Made by a program: the position numbers and the translations under genes. The notes beneath the pieces were generated by a model. That model ran no database searches. It was given only the letters and a program-made list of their open reading frames with translations, and was not told the DNA's origin. This document shows, piece by piece, positions 41,515-52,101 of a DNA stretch of 64,000 nt (position 1 is its first letter; every line of letters starts with the position of its first letter). Origin of the DNA: Isochrysis galbana (Eukaryota; Haptophyta; Isochrysidales; Isochrysidaceae); assembly GCA_018136815.1 (NCBI GenBank), contig CM030935.1, forward strand, positions 1,732,204-1,796,203. Reading direction: 5' to 3'.

Positions 41515-41960
41515 GACCCCCCCCCCCCTCCCCCCCCCCCTACCGTCGGCTATTCCGTCTTCCCCCCCCGCCACCACCAGACCATCGCGCCGAGTAATAA
41601 TTTGCGACGGCGGAGACCGAGCCTCCCCCCCCCTCTCCGCCCCCCCCCCCCGCCCCACTTCTTCCCTCCCCCCCCCCTCCCCCCCTCCCCCCCAACGCCG
41701 CAGAGAATCCATCAGGCGCTCTCCTCTCTTGGCTCCCCCCCCCCCCCCTCCCCCTCCCTCCCCCCCCCCCCCTCCCCCTCCCTCCCCCCTCCCCCCCTCC
41801 CCCCCCTCCCCCCTCCCCCTCCCTCCCCCCCCCCCCCCCCCGCGCCGAAAGCAGACGTTCAATTGGTGCTCCGCCCTCCAACGCCACGCGCCGCCCGCCG
41901 ACGAACCCCCCCCCTTCCCCCCCCGCCCCCTCCCCGACCCTCCCGCCTCTAAAAGTAGTC
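41515..41960. repeat. Poly-C tract cluster upstream of the DCD gene
   Basis: About 450 bp of C-runs broken by T and A (plus strand), i.e. G-rich on the DCD gene's coding strand, unlike the C/T-rich leaders of other genes. Pro-rich and Gly-rich ORFs here are by-products. 41961-42579 has no gene; an AATCTTTAAAGATTTTT word near 42134-42150 resembles a LINE tail, and a family B word lies at 42058. Confidence 0.6.
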
Positions 41961-42654
41961 TGTATCAAGCTATCAGGCCGCTCTTGATGGGCGATGGCGG
42001 GAGGCGCTGCGGCGAGCGGCGGGCCGAAGCGAGCGCGCAATCAGTCCTCCACGCAGGGCGGTCAAACAGCGGGTTTTTTATCTACTTCGGGAGACTAAGG
42101 CCCAGTCTACGCGACCGCCGATTAGGCCCAGGCCAGAATCTTTAAAGATTTTTCTACATCTACATATTGCATATTGGGGCAGATTTTTGGCCCTACAATC
42201 TGCGACATATTTGGGTGCCCAAATTGCCCTGTCCCGACATATGTACGGTTATCGGTTATAGACCATCAGTACTACATATTTGGGCACATATTTCATGTTA
42301 TTTACTTATTTATATCCATATTGCACACTCTGCCACGCAAGTGATTTTGGCGCGAGGCATCTCTTGGCGCGAGGCGCGGCGGAGGCGCGAGGCGCGCAGC
42401 GTAGTGCAAAGCAAGCCGACAACTGGTGACATATGAACATATGAAAGAAGAGCGCTTTTTAAGTGAATGATTCCGACGATCAAGCGATCAACCCGGAACC
42501 CGGTGTCGTGCTCGCTCTCCGCTCTCTCCCTCCTCATTCCCCGCCAGTGTTGGGGCATCAGTACTTACGGCTAAAAAGTTCCGTCCTACGTTATAGGACC
42601 GCGTCCTACGATTTCGGTGTATTTGTAGGACCCTGAGCTTGAAAGCCACACAAC

Positions 42655-43406
42655 AACTAAGTTTATACTTGGTTGACCCATGGGGGGGCACGAGCCCCCC
42701 CCTCTCTCCACTCCTCCCCTGCCATGGGGGAGGAACCACCCATCCTCCTGGCACGCCTGATGGCTTGCCAGGAGGCCACTGCCCTACTGACCCACTCCCT
42801 TCCCCACAGGCTCGCCCCATTCGCCCATCCTGGCCCCTCGTGACCAGCCCATCGCTCCAACCCCCCCTCCCCCCCTAGTCGACAGGCAGACAGGTGCAGA
42901 TTGGGGGCCCCAGAGGCTCGGGAGCACCAGCGAGGGAGAGGCAGGGGAGGCCAGGGCCCAGCCCCAGCCTCCTCTGCCCCCTGAGCTGGCCTCCAGGAGC
43001 CTCCAAGGGCCGCCACAGGGCAGCTGGAGGCCTGCCGCAGGCGCGCCATCGCGCGTGCCTGCAGGAGAGGGGAGAGAGCGCGCGGAGAAGGGGGTGGGCG
43101 GAGCGAGAGCTCCGCTCACCGGAAAATAGGTAAGTCCCGCACCTGTTTACAGGATAAGTCGGGGCTGAGGCCGCCGCCCACTCGGAGACACAGGAGGAAG
43201 GGGGGGAATGATCACCGGGGGGAGGCGCGGGCCACCGGACCATATCTAAGCCCTTCACCCCTATCCCCCTAGTAGTGCACGGGGGGAGTCGCCTTATGGC
43301 GGGGGGAGAAGGGCCGGGGGAGTGGGGGTGTAGAAAGTTCTCCTACGTGAGTAGAAAGTAGAGGGTCCACGGCCGCGGGTGCGGTGAGACTATTAAAAGG
43401 TTTATT
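42655..43406 (-). mobile_element. Family A element, complete copy with 16-bp target-site duplication
   Basis: The 752-bp element is flanked by perfect direct repeats TTGAAAGCCACACAAC at 42639-42654 and 43407-43422. On its own strand it starts AATAAACCTTTTAATAGTC, passes CACCGCACCCGCGGCCGTGG, CCCGACTTATCCTGTAAACA and CTCCCCCATGGCAGGGGAGG, and ends in the near-palindrome AACCAAGTATAAACTTAGTT. A long duplication is typical of target-primed reverse transcription rather than cut-and-paste or Helitron insertion. It has no conserved coding frame, so it would depend on enzymes supplied elsewhere. Confidence 0.85.
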
Positions 43407-43706
43407 TTGAAAGCCACACAACTTTCGAGAGTGAAGGATTGGGACTTCCCACCAACTGAAGGATAGTCCCAACTCAGTCTTGAGATCCTTAGCTCCCACT
43501 ATGGCCAAGGCTGTAGACTTCGTCTTGACCGAGCTTTCGGCTCCAGCATGAACTGAGTACTTCGGCCATCGGAGGCCACCGGGTGCGTCGGGAGTTTTGT
43601 TTTTGCCCCGCAAGAGGCAAAAGCAGCCAAAACTCTCATTGGGCTTCAAAACCAAGCTTGGTCTCCACTGAAGGTCGAAAAGAACCCATGCCAAAGAGCA
43701 TTTCAT
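43269..43706 (-). pseudogene. Open frame interrupted by the family A insertion
   Basis: An ATG at 43706 opens 145 codons. The first 100 (MKCSLAWVLFDLQWRPSLVL, ALAIVGAKDLKTELGLSFSW and so on) lie in the host element and look protein-like in composition. The rest, past 43407, is read from family A. In the empty site the frame would stop 11 codons after the insertion point. No family is recognised; it may be chance. Confidence 0.3.
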
Positions 43707-44254
43707 CTCGTGGGAGCAAGTTCTAGGGAGCTCATCATGAGCCTCAAATCGTGTCCTCAGGTGTTTGCGGCAATTCGTAGGACAACGCCGTTTTTTGCCG
43801 GGAAGGCTTCCGCGAGTGGCAAATAACTCATTATGCTTTGAGAATGGTGTCTTGAGCCTCTAGGAGGACTCAATGAGGGCAATGAGATGAACACAGAAAC
43901 CAAATCCTAGCTCCCCATTCCTAGATTGAACCGTGTCTTCATAGTTCACAACGTCGTCCTACATTGTAGGACTCGTCCTATAAATAAAGCTGGGTACCTT
44001 TATTCGCTTATATTAGCGCCTTATATCAGTATTAGGTCTAATTTGGCAAATCACTGATATCAGCTATCAGTGGAGGGTGGACAAAACAAAACCCACCATC
44101 TCAAAAACAAAAGTGAGAGTTTTTCGAGAGAGAGGCAGGGGGGAGCGGCACGCGCCACCGCGCCACCCACGCCCTCGCAGCTCGCCATGCTGGCGCGCCG
44201 TTCCCACCTCTCCGACGAGCGACGAGGAGGATTGCGAGGGCGCCGGCGAGGGCG

Positions 44255-44545
44255 GGAATGTCGACGTATCGCCCTGGCACCATAACGGTGACCAAGGCGG
44301 CGAAGAGGAGAGAGAGCGACGCCATCGCTCGCGCTCTCTCCAGAACAGAACCGGATAAAACCCCTCTTACAACTCTCTCACACCACTATCACACGCACAT
44401 TCACGGTAACACGTAGACGTAGATAACTAACGTAACGGGATACGCGCAAAAAGCAAAAAGCAAAAAGGGGGGTGAGCAAGAGAGGAAGAGAGAAAAGAAG
44501 AGAGGAGGCCCGTCGCCTCTCCTCACGTGAAGTGAGAGAGAAGAG
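44255..44545 (-). repeat. Family D repeat, second copy
   Basis: The reverse-strand counterpart of 8838-9100. Here the conserved ATG is at 44325 and the frame reads MASLSLLFAALVTVMVPGRY and continues 54 codons with Ala/Arg-rich sequence. The conserved part upstream of the ATG is about 200 bp. Confidence 0.6.
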
Positions 44546-44599
44546 AGGAGATCTTACAAGACTTAGAAAGTAAACACAGGAGAGGGCGGAGGGGGAGGC

Positions 44600-44864
44600 C
44601 CGCACCTGTTTACAGGATAAGTCGGGGCTGAGACCGCCGCCCACTCCACAGGAGGAAGGGGGGGAATGATCACCGGGGGGAGGCGCGGGCCACCGGACCA
44701 TATCTAAGCCCTTCACCCCTATCCCCCTAGTAGTGCACGGGGGGAGTCGCCTTATGGCGGGGGGAGAAGGGCCGGGGGAGTGGGGGTGTAGAAAGTTTTC
44801 CTACGTGAGTAGAAAGTAGAGGGTCCACGGCCGCGTGTGCGGTGAGACTATTGAAAGGTTTATT
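44600..44864 (-). mobile_element. Family A element, 5' segment only
   Basis: Nearly identical to 43137-43404 (CACCTGTTTACAGGATAAGT, GGGGGGAATGATCACCGGGG, GTAGAAAGTAGAGGGTCCAC, ACTATTGAAAGGTTTATT) but lacking the 3' half. It is followed directly by a family G copy. Confidence 0.8.
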
Positions 44865-44867
44865 TAT

Positions 44868-45010
44868 TTAATATCGAGGGGAGGGGGCAGTGCCCCCTCC
44901 CCCCGGTAGCACTCGGACACCTGGCTCGTCAGGCATGGCGGGATTCCGGGACGGAAAAGTTGTGTCCAATTAGCTAGTGGGGTTGGCTAGGTATAGGTAG
45001 TATAACATTA
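44868..45010 (-). repeat. Family G repeat
   Basis: Reverse copy of 37580-37725 (ATATCGAGGGGAGGGGGCAG ... TAGTGGGGTTGGCTAGG ... TATAACATTAAT). 45014-45062 is then a T/C tract (CTCCCTCCC) about 250 nt before the Trm8 start. Confidence 0.8.
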
Positions 45011-45307
45011 ATTGTTTTTTTTTCCTCTCTCTCCCTCCCCCTCCCTCCCTCCCTCCCTCCCTGAGCGCAACTGGCTGACAACGTGGCAACGATGCGACCT
45101 ACAATGTGCTTGCCGTGGCGAGTTCGCTCCCGTAGCAGGTTAGGTACGAGGTCCTCATTTTAACTACTACTAGTAGTATTAACTACTCAATTTCGGGCTT
45201 TTCATCGGTAGATCAGAGTAGAGTATGTAAATCTCAATGCTGACGATCTGTTCTCTCTGTGAAGCGCGTGGCTGTCGGCCGTCGCTCGGCAAGCTTCTCT
45301 TCTTGTG

Positions 45308-46213
45308 ATGGCTTCCTCCGCCGCGGCTGAGGGCAAGCGCCGTGCGACCGAAGAAGGGGACGGGCCCAAGCAGCCTCAGAAGAAATACTTCCGCTCGCGC
45401 GCGCACTCCAACGTTTTCAACGCCAATGACGTCTGGTTTCCAGCCAGCCCTTGCGAGGTGCCCCTCGAGCAGTACTTCCCGAAGCTGCCGGGCAAGAAGA
45501 TCCAATTCGTCGATGTCGGCTGTGGATTCGGCTCGCTCTGCTTATCTCTTGCCCACACTTTTCCGCAAAAACTCGTCTTCGGCATTGAGATCCGGCCCAA
45601 GCTTGTGGAGTACGTCCAGCGGCGCATAGTAGCCAAGCGGCACGAGACGGCCACTGGGGAGACTGCTGCTACCTCGGCTGATGGCGCGACACACTCACCA
45701 CCGAGCTACGAGAATGTGTGGGCGATTCATAATAATGCGATGCGCTTCATGCCTAATTTCTTCGAGAAAGAGCAGCTCGAGAAGATCTTTATCTGCTTTC
45801 CTGACCCCCACTTCAAACGGAAGAACCACAGAAAACGGATCATCTCTCAGCCACTCCTTGCCGAATTCGGTTACACACTCGAGCCTGGAGGAATTTTGTA
45901 CATCATAACAGATGTCTCTGAGCTCATGGAGTGGATGGTTGGTCACTTGACAGTATCGCCTCTCTTTGATCGCTTGCCTCGTGACGCTCTTAGAGCGGAT
46001 CCCGCTGTGCCTTTGCTCATCAACACTGACGAAGGGCAGAAAGTTCAGCGCAACAACGGCAACATGTTCATCGCGGCTTTCCGGAAGCGCAAAGATCCAC
46101 TGGCGCCACGCCAAGACCCGATTCTGTTTGGAAATGAAGAGGCAGCTGCCGCAGCTTCAGATGCAGGATATACACCGAAAGAGGGCGGGGAGCTGCGGGG
46201 TATGACGTGGTAG
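45308..46213 (+). CDS. METTL1/TRM8 homologue: tRNA (guanine-N7)-methyltransferase, Trm8/METTL1 family
   Basis: An intronless 301-residue protein; the ATG at 45308 is preferred over an in-frame GTG just before it. It transfers a methyl group from S-adenosylmethionine to N7 of G46 in the tRNA variable loop, working with a WD40 partner (Trm82/WDR4 in yeast and human; the partner is not in this window). Visible are the lead-in RSRAHSNVFNANDVWFPASP, SAM-binding motif I QFVDVGCGFGSLCLSLA (66-82), FGIEIRPKLVEYVQ (SAM ribose acid), NNAMRFMPNFFEKEQLEKIF, and the substrate/catalytic motif FICFPDPHFKRKNHRKRIIS (161-180). The C-terminal core GGILYIITDVSELMEWM follows the eukaryotic family order. An insertion of about 25 residues (TATGETAATSADGATHSPPS) between motifs is lineage-specific. 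AAATAAAA about 115 nt after the stop could be a polyadenylation signal. Confidence 0.95.
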   Translation: MASSAAAEGKRRATEEGDGPKQPQKKYFRSRAHSNVFNANDVWFPASPCEVPLEQYFPKLPGKKIQFVDVGCGFGSLCLSLAHTFPQKLVFGIEIRPKLVEYVQRRIVAKRHETATGETAATSADGATHSPPSYENVWAIHNNAMRFMPNFFEKEQLEKIFICFPDPHFKRKNHRKRIISQPLLAEFGYTLEPGGILYIITDVSELMEWMVGHLTVSPLFDRLPRDALRADPAVPLLINTDEGQKVQRNNGNMFIAAFRKRKDPLAPRQDPILFGNEEAAAAASDAGYTPKEGGELRGMTW

Positions 46214-47504
46214 CAAGTCTTCACACGGACGGACACCCGAGTGAATGCCTTGTGCCTTTGTCTGTGTCATTCATCTACGCTTCGCGCATGGCTCTGCTCT
46301 TGGCCATTGCATCCTTCATTTATATCAAAATAAAATCAACTTTACTGTTGGTAGCTGTGGTGGTGTGGATGGAGTTGTGGGTCATAGCAGCAGATAAGCA
46401 GGCATTATACGAACAGAAGGAGTGGGGAGGGACGAGGAGGGGCCGGGAGACATCGGGCGCGAGCCTTGTGCATGGACAGGGGGCGGGGCAGCCCCTGGCG
46501 GGCCGCTCAGAGGCTCGGCACGTGAAGGGGAGCAGCACACGGAAGCATCACGGGACTGGGGTTCACAGACGTCGGACATCGGGTCGGAAGACGTGGCGGG
46601 AAAAGGGGTAAGATTGCCGGGAGAGACACGCGGGAACGCGCAAGGGAGTAAACAGGGCGGGGTGGGTAAGAAACAAGGAAGGGGTGCCTAGGGACCTTGT
46701 GGGGAAACGAGGGGGATCTCCCCTCGCGGCGTCGGGGCAGTGGCTCTCGGGCTCTCGGTCGGGGGATACCGAAATAAGGGGGGGGGGGGGGGGGGGGAGA
46801 AGGCCGCTGATGGTGGGCCTTTGGCTGATATGAATCTTCGGAGGATCCCGACGGGCGAGAGCGAGAGGGGGGAAACCGGCCCTCTCGGGCGCAGGGACGG
46901 ACTCCCCTACCCGCAACACGCAACACTCCCCCCGCTGCGAGCTGCGAGCGCCAGAACCAAAACGCAGGCGCCTCAGCGTAAAAGACGGGGACGGGGAGGG
47001 GGACGGGGACGTGAAGAAAAAACGGTCGGGGATCGGCAATCCCGCGAGCCGCCGGGCGGGAGCGAGCGCCGGAGCGACTGCCAAGGGGTCGTCTGGAGGG
47101 AGTGCGGCGGCAACGCGACGGGGGCCGTGAGGGCACAGATTAGACACGCAAGGTCGCGCGCGCGGCGAAATCATTGTGGTTGAGAAGTTTTTTTCTTGAT
47201 TTGAAGTTTTGTGCTGTCACTAGTCGAAGTTGATGAACTAGAACTAAGAAGTCCATGCCGCCCGCCCGCCCGCCCGGTACTGGGATTCGGTCGCGCTCGG
47301 TGGGGTCGCGGGTCGCGGAGGCGGAGGCGGAGGAAAGGGGAGGGGGGGGGGGGGGGGCTGAGTGAGCATTGGTGTTGCCAAGGTACTCTTCACTCTTCCA
47401 AGAAAGATTCGTAGCTTGGCGCGACTTCGGCTGCGTGCGCCCGCATTGGTCGCGGATGGTGGCGCTCGAACTAGAGGCACCCCTTCTCTGCGCAGGGCGG
47501 GGCG
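46214..47504. other. Long GC-rich intergenic region
   Basis: No gene is supported. Purine-rich plus-strand DNA with G-runs at 46780-46798 and 47340-47357 gives Arg/Gly and Arg/Pro-rich shadow ORFs on both strands (for example minus 46507-47136). A plasmid-like or RNA gene signal was not seen. Confidence 0.5.
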
Positions 47505-47903
47505 GCGGGGCAGAGGAGGAGAGGAGGCTAGGTCTAGGCCCTGGCCTCCTTTGCTCCTCTGCTCCCCTGCCTCTCCCTCGCTGGCTCTCCTCGCTCTAGG
47601 GATCCCCACGTTGCACCTGTCTGCCTGTCGACCAGCAGGGAGGAGGGATTCGCCGAGCAATTTGCTGGCCGCGGTGGGCCAGGGCCAGGGCCAGGGTGAA
47701 CGAGATTCTATCACAGAGATACGAGATAGGCGAGAGGTTGTGCTGCATTCTGCTGGACGATACTGGCCCACTGGCCCACTGGCCACTGGCCACTGGCCAC
47801 TGGCCCTGGCATGCCATAAGGCATAAGGCATAAGGCATGGCTGGGGGGGGGGGGGTCCTCCCCCACAGCAGGGGGGGGGGGCTCGTGCCCCCGCATGGGT
47901 CCA
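47505..47903 (+). mobile_element. Family A element, diverged copy without the terminal palindrome
   Basis: CCTGCCTCTCCCTCGCTGGC, CACCTGTCTGCCTGTCGACC, CACTGGCCACTGGCC repeats, G-runs and GGGGGCTCGTGCCCCCGCAT are recognisable, but the sequence ends in GGTCCAATTTAATTTT instead of the usual near-palindrome. GCCTAGGGTTTAGGGTAAC at about 47962-47980 is weakly telomere-like. Confidence 0.6.
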
Positions 47904-48057
47904 ATTTAATTTTCTCTCAGGGGCTCGTGGGTCATAAAGTACATGCTGTAATGCCTAGGGCCTAGGGTTTAGGGTAACAAATATTCTGAAGGAGGAATGA
48001 GAAATGAGTGACGTGGGAATATAAAATAAGTAAATAAATAATCCGGGATTAGACGAG

Positions 48058-48612
48058 ATGCTTCGTTTGGGGCTGCCCACCTCTCTCCCCAACGGAGGAA
48101 GGCGCAACACGTCACCGATGATCCGTGCTCTGCCTGCCGTCCGTCATGCGGCACCTGCAATCCGATATGCAGCCCCCGGGAGCGTCTCGGCGAGCCCAGC
48201 TCAGAGGGTGCGCATGTGTTCCTCGGGTTCTGGAGGCGGTAGTGACCGGCTGCATTCTACAGACATTGCCTTCAAGCCGACGCAGGATGGTTGGGGCTTT
48301 AGCCGCAGTTACTCAGATGGATGGGATAAAATCTTCAAGAAGAAATCGAGGGAGACAGGAGAGCCGGCTTCCAGCTCACCGGCTCAAGACGCTGCAGCAG
48401 ACAGTGCATTCAAGACGCGCATGTCCCTTCTTCAGCAGGCATTTGACGGCGATGCATTGAGCCGCACGCTTTTTGATCAGGTATTCACGCACGCCATGCG
48501 TCTCGCCGTGCCCGCCCCCGTCGATTCTGCTTGCACTGAGAGTATTCATGGACACCGCCGTAGGCGAAAGCGGAGCTTTTGGCGCGAAGGTCGGTTTGAG
48601 CTTATCCCTTGA
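48058..48612 (+). CDS. Hypothetical 184-residue protein, possible mitochondrial presequence
   Basis: A single frame from the ATG at 48058. The N-terminal 55 residues are rich in Arg, Ala, Ser and Pro with almost no acids (RALPAVRHAAPAIRYAAPGS), as in mitochondrial targeting peptides. The middle reads FKPTQDGWGFSRSYSDGWDK followed by IFKKKS, a compact aromatic motif reminiscent of small mitochondrial proteins, and then AFKTRMSLLQQAFDGDALSR. The last 25 residues (RRRRKRSFWREG) look out of character, so an unrecognised intron may lie near 48530. No family assignment is made. Confidence 0.5.
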   Translation: MLRLGLPTSLPNGGRRNTSPMIRALPAVRHAAPAIRYAAPGSVSASPAQRVRMCSSGSGGGSDRLHSTDIAFKPTQDGWGFSRSYSDGWDKIFKKKSRETGEPASSSPAQDAAADSAFKTRMSLLQQAFDGDALSRTLFDQVFTHAMRLAVPAPVDSACTESIHGHRRRRKRSFWREGRFELIP

Positions 48613-50096
48613 CGGGGCACAGTGCTTAAGGAAGATTCTCGTACATTCTCTGTCTTTGACACCTTGCTGCAAGTCAGTGGCAGCAGGACCGTGCACCAGG
48701 GCGAGCGAGGTCCGCCCTTGAGTGTAAATATTTGGAGTCCTTCACTATAGCTTTGTCGTAGACGCGTGCCCCTTGCCCTAGAGCATAGCCAGACCAATCC
48801 GCATCATTCAAGACCTTCCTTAGAAGCCGCTGTTGCTGTTGTAGATTGTAGAGCTAGTACTCGTCTAGGCCACAGACTCAGTATGGTGAAAAAAACTCTT
48901 CAAGATGCGTGCATAAGCTAGTCCCTCGCCCTTCCTCCGGACACCAAGAGACATCGCCCTTGCCCCACGAATCCCTCCTCCCTCCCTTCACTGCTTCCCC
49001 CCTCCGCAGTCCTTTTGTTTTGTTATCGGGGGGGGGTCGCATCCGCGCGATCGACCTTTTTGTTTTAGACGTCGTCCCCCCGCCCCCACTCGGACTAGCA
49101 TAAATCCCCTACCAAGCCAAGCCACCACCTCACCTGGATCGCCGCGGAAGAAAACCGGTCGCCTAGTGGCATAGGAGGAAGAGAAGAGAACCGAAACGCT
49201 AGGGGCTGGATGGAGCAACCCGCCCATGTCGTAGCGAAGCTCGTTTCCAATTTGGGAACGATTCGCGAAGGCGCATCGGCGGCTAGCGCGGCGCAATGTT
49301 AATCCGGGGAGACTGGGACGGGCTCATCGGGAGAACGGGGGAAGCCAATGTCGGGCATTGGAAGGAATTGACGGGAGAGGACACAGAACGCGGAACGGAG
49401 AGGGCGGAAGGCACGAACGAGAAAGAATAGGTAGAGGTACGGCGAGCGGCTGCCGCTTGCTAGGGACCAAAGCTGTACATGATTCAAGTCACGACTATAG
49501 TCAGACACATAGTCAAGCTCCCATGGTATGACTAGTAGTCAATAGTCAATAGTCAGAGGGCTATCTATGACTAGTAGTCAATAGTCAGAGGCTATGGCAT
49601 GACTTGACTATGCCAGTCAGGGGGCCGACTTGACTACGACTAGAGCCAGCACGACTATAGTCACTGCCACTGCGCAAGCGCGCGAGCAAAGCGCAAAGCA
49701 GAGCAGAGCGCGCTACGCGCCGCCTGTCAATCAATGCCTACGCATTGCGGGTTGCGGGTTGCGGAGCCAGATATACTAAACTGCGCAATGATCGAGCGGC
49801 TCGAGGTCAAGTATGCGCGCACGACAATACTGTATGATACTATACTAGCACAAACAATGGTATTGGATCCATCGTCCGAGACAATGCTACCATCAGTCAC
49901 TCTCGCTTTCCACACCCACACCGCTCGGGCACTCAACAGTCCCATCCCCATCATCATCATCTTCAAACATCTCAAACACGAACCTACTTTTATAAGTGGG
50001 GGTCAATGGGGGCCTCGCGCCCCACTCTCTCCATCGCGGACACCCCCCGGGGTGGGCCCGTACATTCAACCTCAGCCCCTGCCCTCTGGCAGGGGC
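48613..50096. other. Intergenic with AGTCA/GACTA low-complexity DNA
   Basis: No gene. From about 49490 to 49665 the words ACTAGTAGTCAATAGTCA and GACTATAGTCA repeat irregularly and are self-complementary. 49690-49860 has short AT-rich and palindromic words. Confidence 0.5.
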
Positions 50097-50760
50097 AACT
50101 AAGTTTATTCTTAGTTCGCCCATGGGGGGGCACGATCCCCCCCCTCTCTCCACTCCTCCCCTGCCATGGGGGAGGAACCACCCGCTCTCCTGGCACGCCT
50201 GATGGCCTGCCAGGAGCACACTGACATGCTGACCCATCCCTCTCCCCACAGGCCCGCCTGACTCGCCCGCCCTGGCCCGTCGTGGCCTGCCCATCCCTCT
50301 GACCAGCCCCTCCACCCCCTGGGCCCCCCTGATCAGGACCCCCCAGCCAGCTCCAGTCGACTGGCAGGGGCTCGAGAGCCAGCGAGGGAGCAGGCAGGAG
50401 GGGCCAGGGCCATGCCCCAGCCTCACCTGCCCCCTGAGCTGCGCTCCCAGGCCCCTGCTGGCCACCTGGGGACCTGAAGAGGGGCCGCAGGCGCGCGCCA
50501 TGGGCCCCCGCCGCAGGGAAGAGAGGAGCAAAAGGGAAGAGGGAGGGGAGGGGGGAGCGGCAGCTCTCCCCTCCGGCAGAAACGTGTCTTCTCGCCCCGT
50601 TTGGGAAAGAGAAGACGGGGGCGCCAGAACCAGGAGAGAAGGGCCGCGGCTCGCCGCGGCCACTCGCCTCGGCGAGAGAGATTAGCGCTTCTGGGCTCCC
50701 ATTCACGAGTGCCCCCCCCCCCCCCCTGCGTTGCTTTTACCCGAAAGGGGTTTTCCCCCA
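50097..50760 (-). mobile_element. Family A element, subfamily A2
   Basis: Reverse copy of 37781-38440, with the near-palindromic end at 50097-50116 (AACTAAGTTTATTCTTAGTT) and the far end at the GGGGTTTTCCCCCA word at 50747-50760. It abuts a family B end word (GCGGTCAAACATGCC) at 50761. Confidence 0.8.
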
Positions 50761-52050
50761 GCGGTCAAACATGCCTTTTAACTTCTAAGGGTGAAAATTC
50801 ACCAAGTCTAGATTGAGGTTTTATCACGCGATTTTTAGGGCAATTACCCTGGAAATGGGTATATTAGGCAGAATCTCATAAGAACCAACACACAGACCCA
50901 AAAACGTTTTCGCGCTCGTGCGAAATTGACGTCGACCACAAAAGTGCACCACAGGTCGCGCTGTGCGACGCGCGCCTGCGTTCCCCGGGCACGGTTACGC
51001 CCGGACAGGCAGTACAGAGCCCTGCGCGATCGCACGGCGTCGCCTGCGCCCTCCACCTCGCCCCTGCTGGCATCTGCTGCCAGCCTCTCGCCCACGTACA
51101 GTGCGCGGCTGGTCGCGAGCCGTCAAAATGACGGTGCTGCGCATGATGGGCTGGCCCATCACACGCGGCACCGCCTCAGTATGGTGGGAGGGGGTGCCTG
51201 CTGGCCTCCTGGCCGCGCAGACCCTCGCCAGAGCCGCCAGAGGCCGCGTGCGAGGCCACTGGCGAGGCCAGCGACCATCGCTGCGGCCGCCATCGCGCGC
51301 CGCCGCAGGAGAAAAAGATCAAATTGATTATAGTTTTGCCGAATTATAACTATAGTAACTCCAAGACACATATGAGCACAGTACATGACCACCAGCATGC
51401 CCAAATGCCAATGTTTCGGTAGCCAACCAGTCTTACCATATGAGACTGTCGAACCATCGAGCGAAAAGGAGGGGCTGTCCCTCGAAATTGAACGTGAGAC
51501 GCTCGAAAACACGAGGCTGTCCGTCAATTCAGCACGTCAACGCGAAAACAAAACTACTTTTTGTGCTCCATGTTGGGATGTTGTGCTAAAGAAACGGGCG
51601 GACTATTGACTGGCCCGTACTTGGCGGGCACGACCTGTGTGTCTCCGAACGTGAATGGCCTTGGAGGCCATCTGTGTGTCCAAAAATTCTAAAAGTTGGC
51701 TCGTGATGAGCGCAAAGCAGCCAGTGTCCAATCGTGATTCACGACACGATTGCCCACAGAAATCGATCGCAACCATCACGCCTGAAGCTTTCAGGCCGGT
51801 GCTTGGCTAGATTACATGTTGAATCTACTAGTAGCCAAAAGAACGGGCGGTCTAGAGCTCGAAATTCGCCCTTCTGCCCAATTTTCGAGCCCTCCGTGCG
51901 GAGAAAACTTCTCCCTTTAGACGTCAAACAAAAAGCTATCAATTCCACAGTACTGATCGGCCGCGCTGCAGGCTAGCTTTAAATCATATTCTAGATTGCT
52001 ACCAGCCCTATGATGCACGTGAAAATCCGAGGAGCCGACGAAAACATAGA
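50761..52050. other. Intergenic
   Basis: Open frames at 50926-51349 are Arg/Ala-rich without a domain; nothing else is supported. The first 15 bp carry the family B word, and GGTGAAAATTCACC (50791-50804) is a small hairpin. Confidence 0.45.
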
Positions 52051-52101
52051 GAGAACACCTGCCGCCGATGCTCTGGTTGAGCATTGGCGGCAGGTGTTCT
52101 C
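52051..52101. other. Near-perfect 23-bp hairpin with 5-nt loop
   Basis: Arms 52051-52073 and 52079-52101 are complementary at every position except one G-T pair (a G-U wobble in RNA); the loop is TGGTT. The inner word ACACCTGCCGCC / GGCGGCAGGTGT is unrelated to the dispersed families. It could be a small-RNA precursor, a transposon end or a protein-binding cruciform. Confidence 0.7.

Larger units (their letters stand above)
42580..43985. mobile_element. Host element with GTCCTAC inverted words, split by a family A insertion
   Basis: Both ends carry self-complementary copies of GTCCTAC...GTAGGAC (42586-42634: TCCTACGTTATAGGAC, CGTCCTACG; 43950-43983: GTCCTACATTGTAGGAC, TCGTCCTAT). The inner DNA (43423-43950) has lower GC than its surroundings. 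Removing the family A copy and one 16-bp duplicate would leave about 640 bp. The nature of this older element is unknown. Confidence 0.45.

Noticed and set aside
42655-43406. Family A as a Helitron because of its 3' hairpin
   Set aside because: Helitrons do not make a 16-bp target duplication and end in CTRR after the hairpin, which is absent.
46507-47174. Arg/Pro-rich frames of about 200 codons on the minus strand
   Set aside because: GC-rich shadows with no domain, no splice support and two overlapping frames of equal quality.
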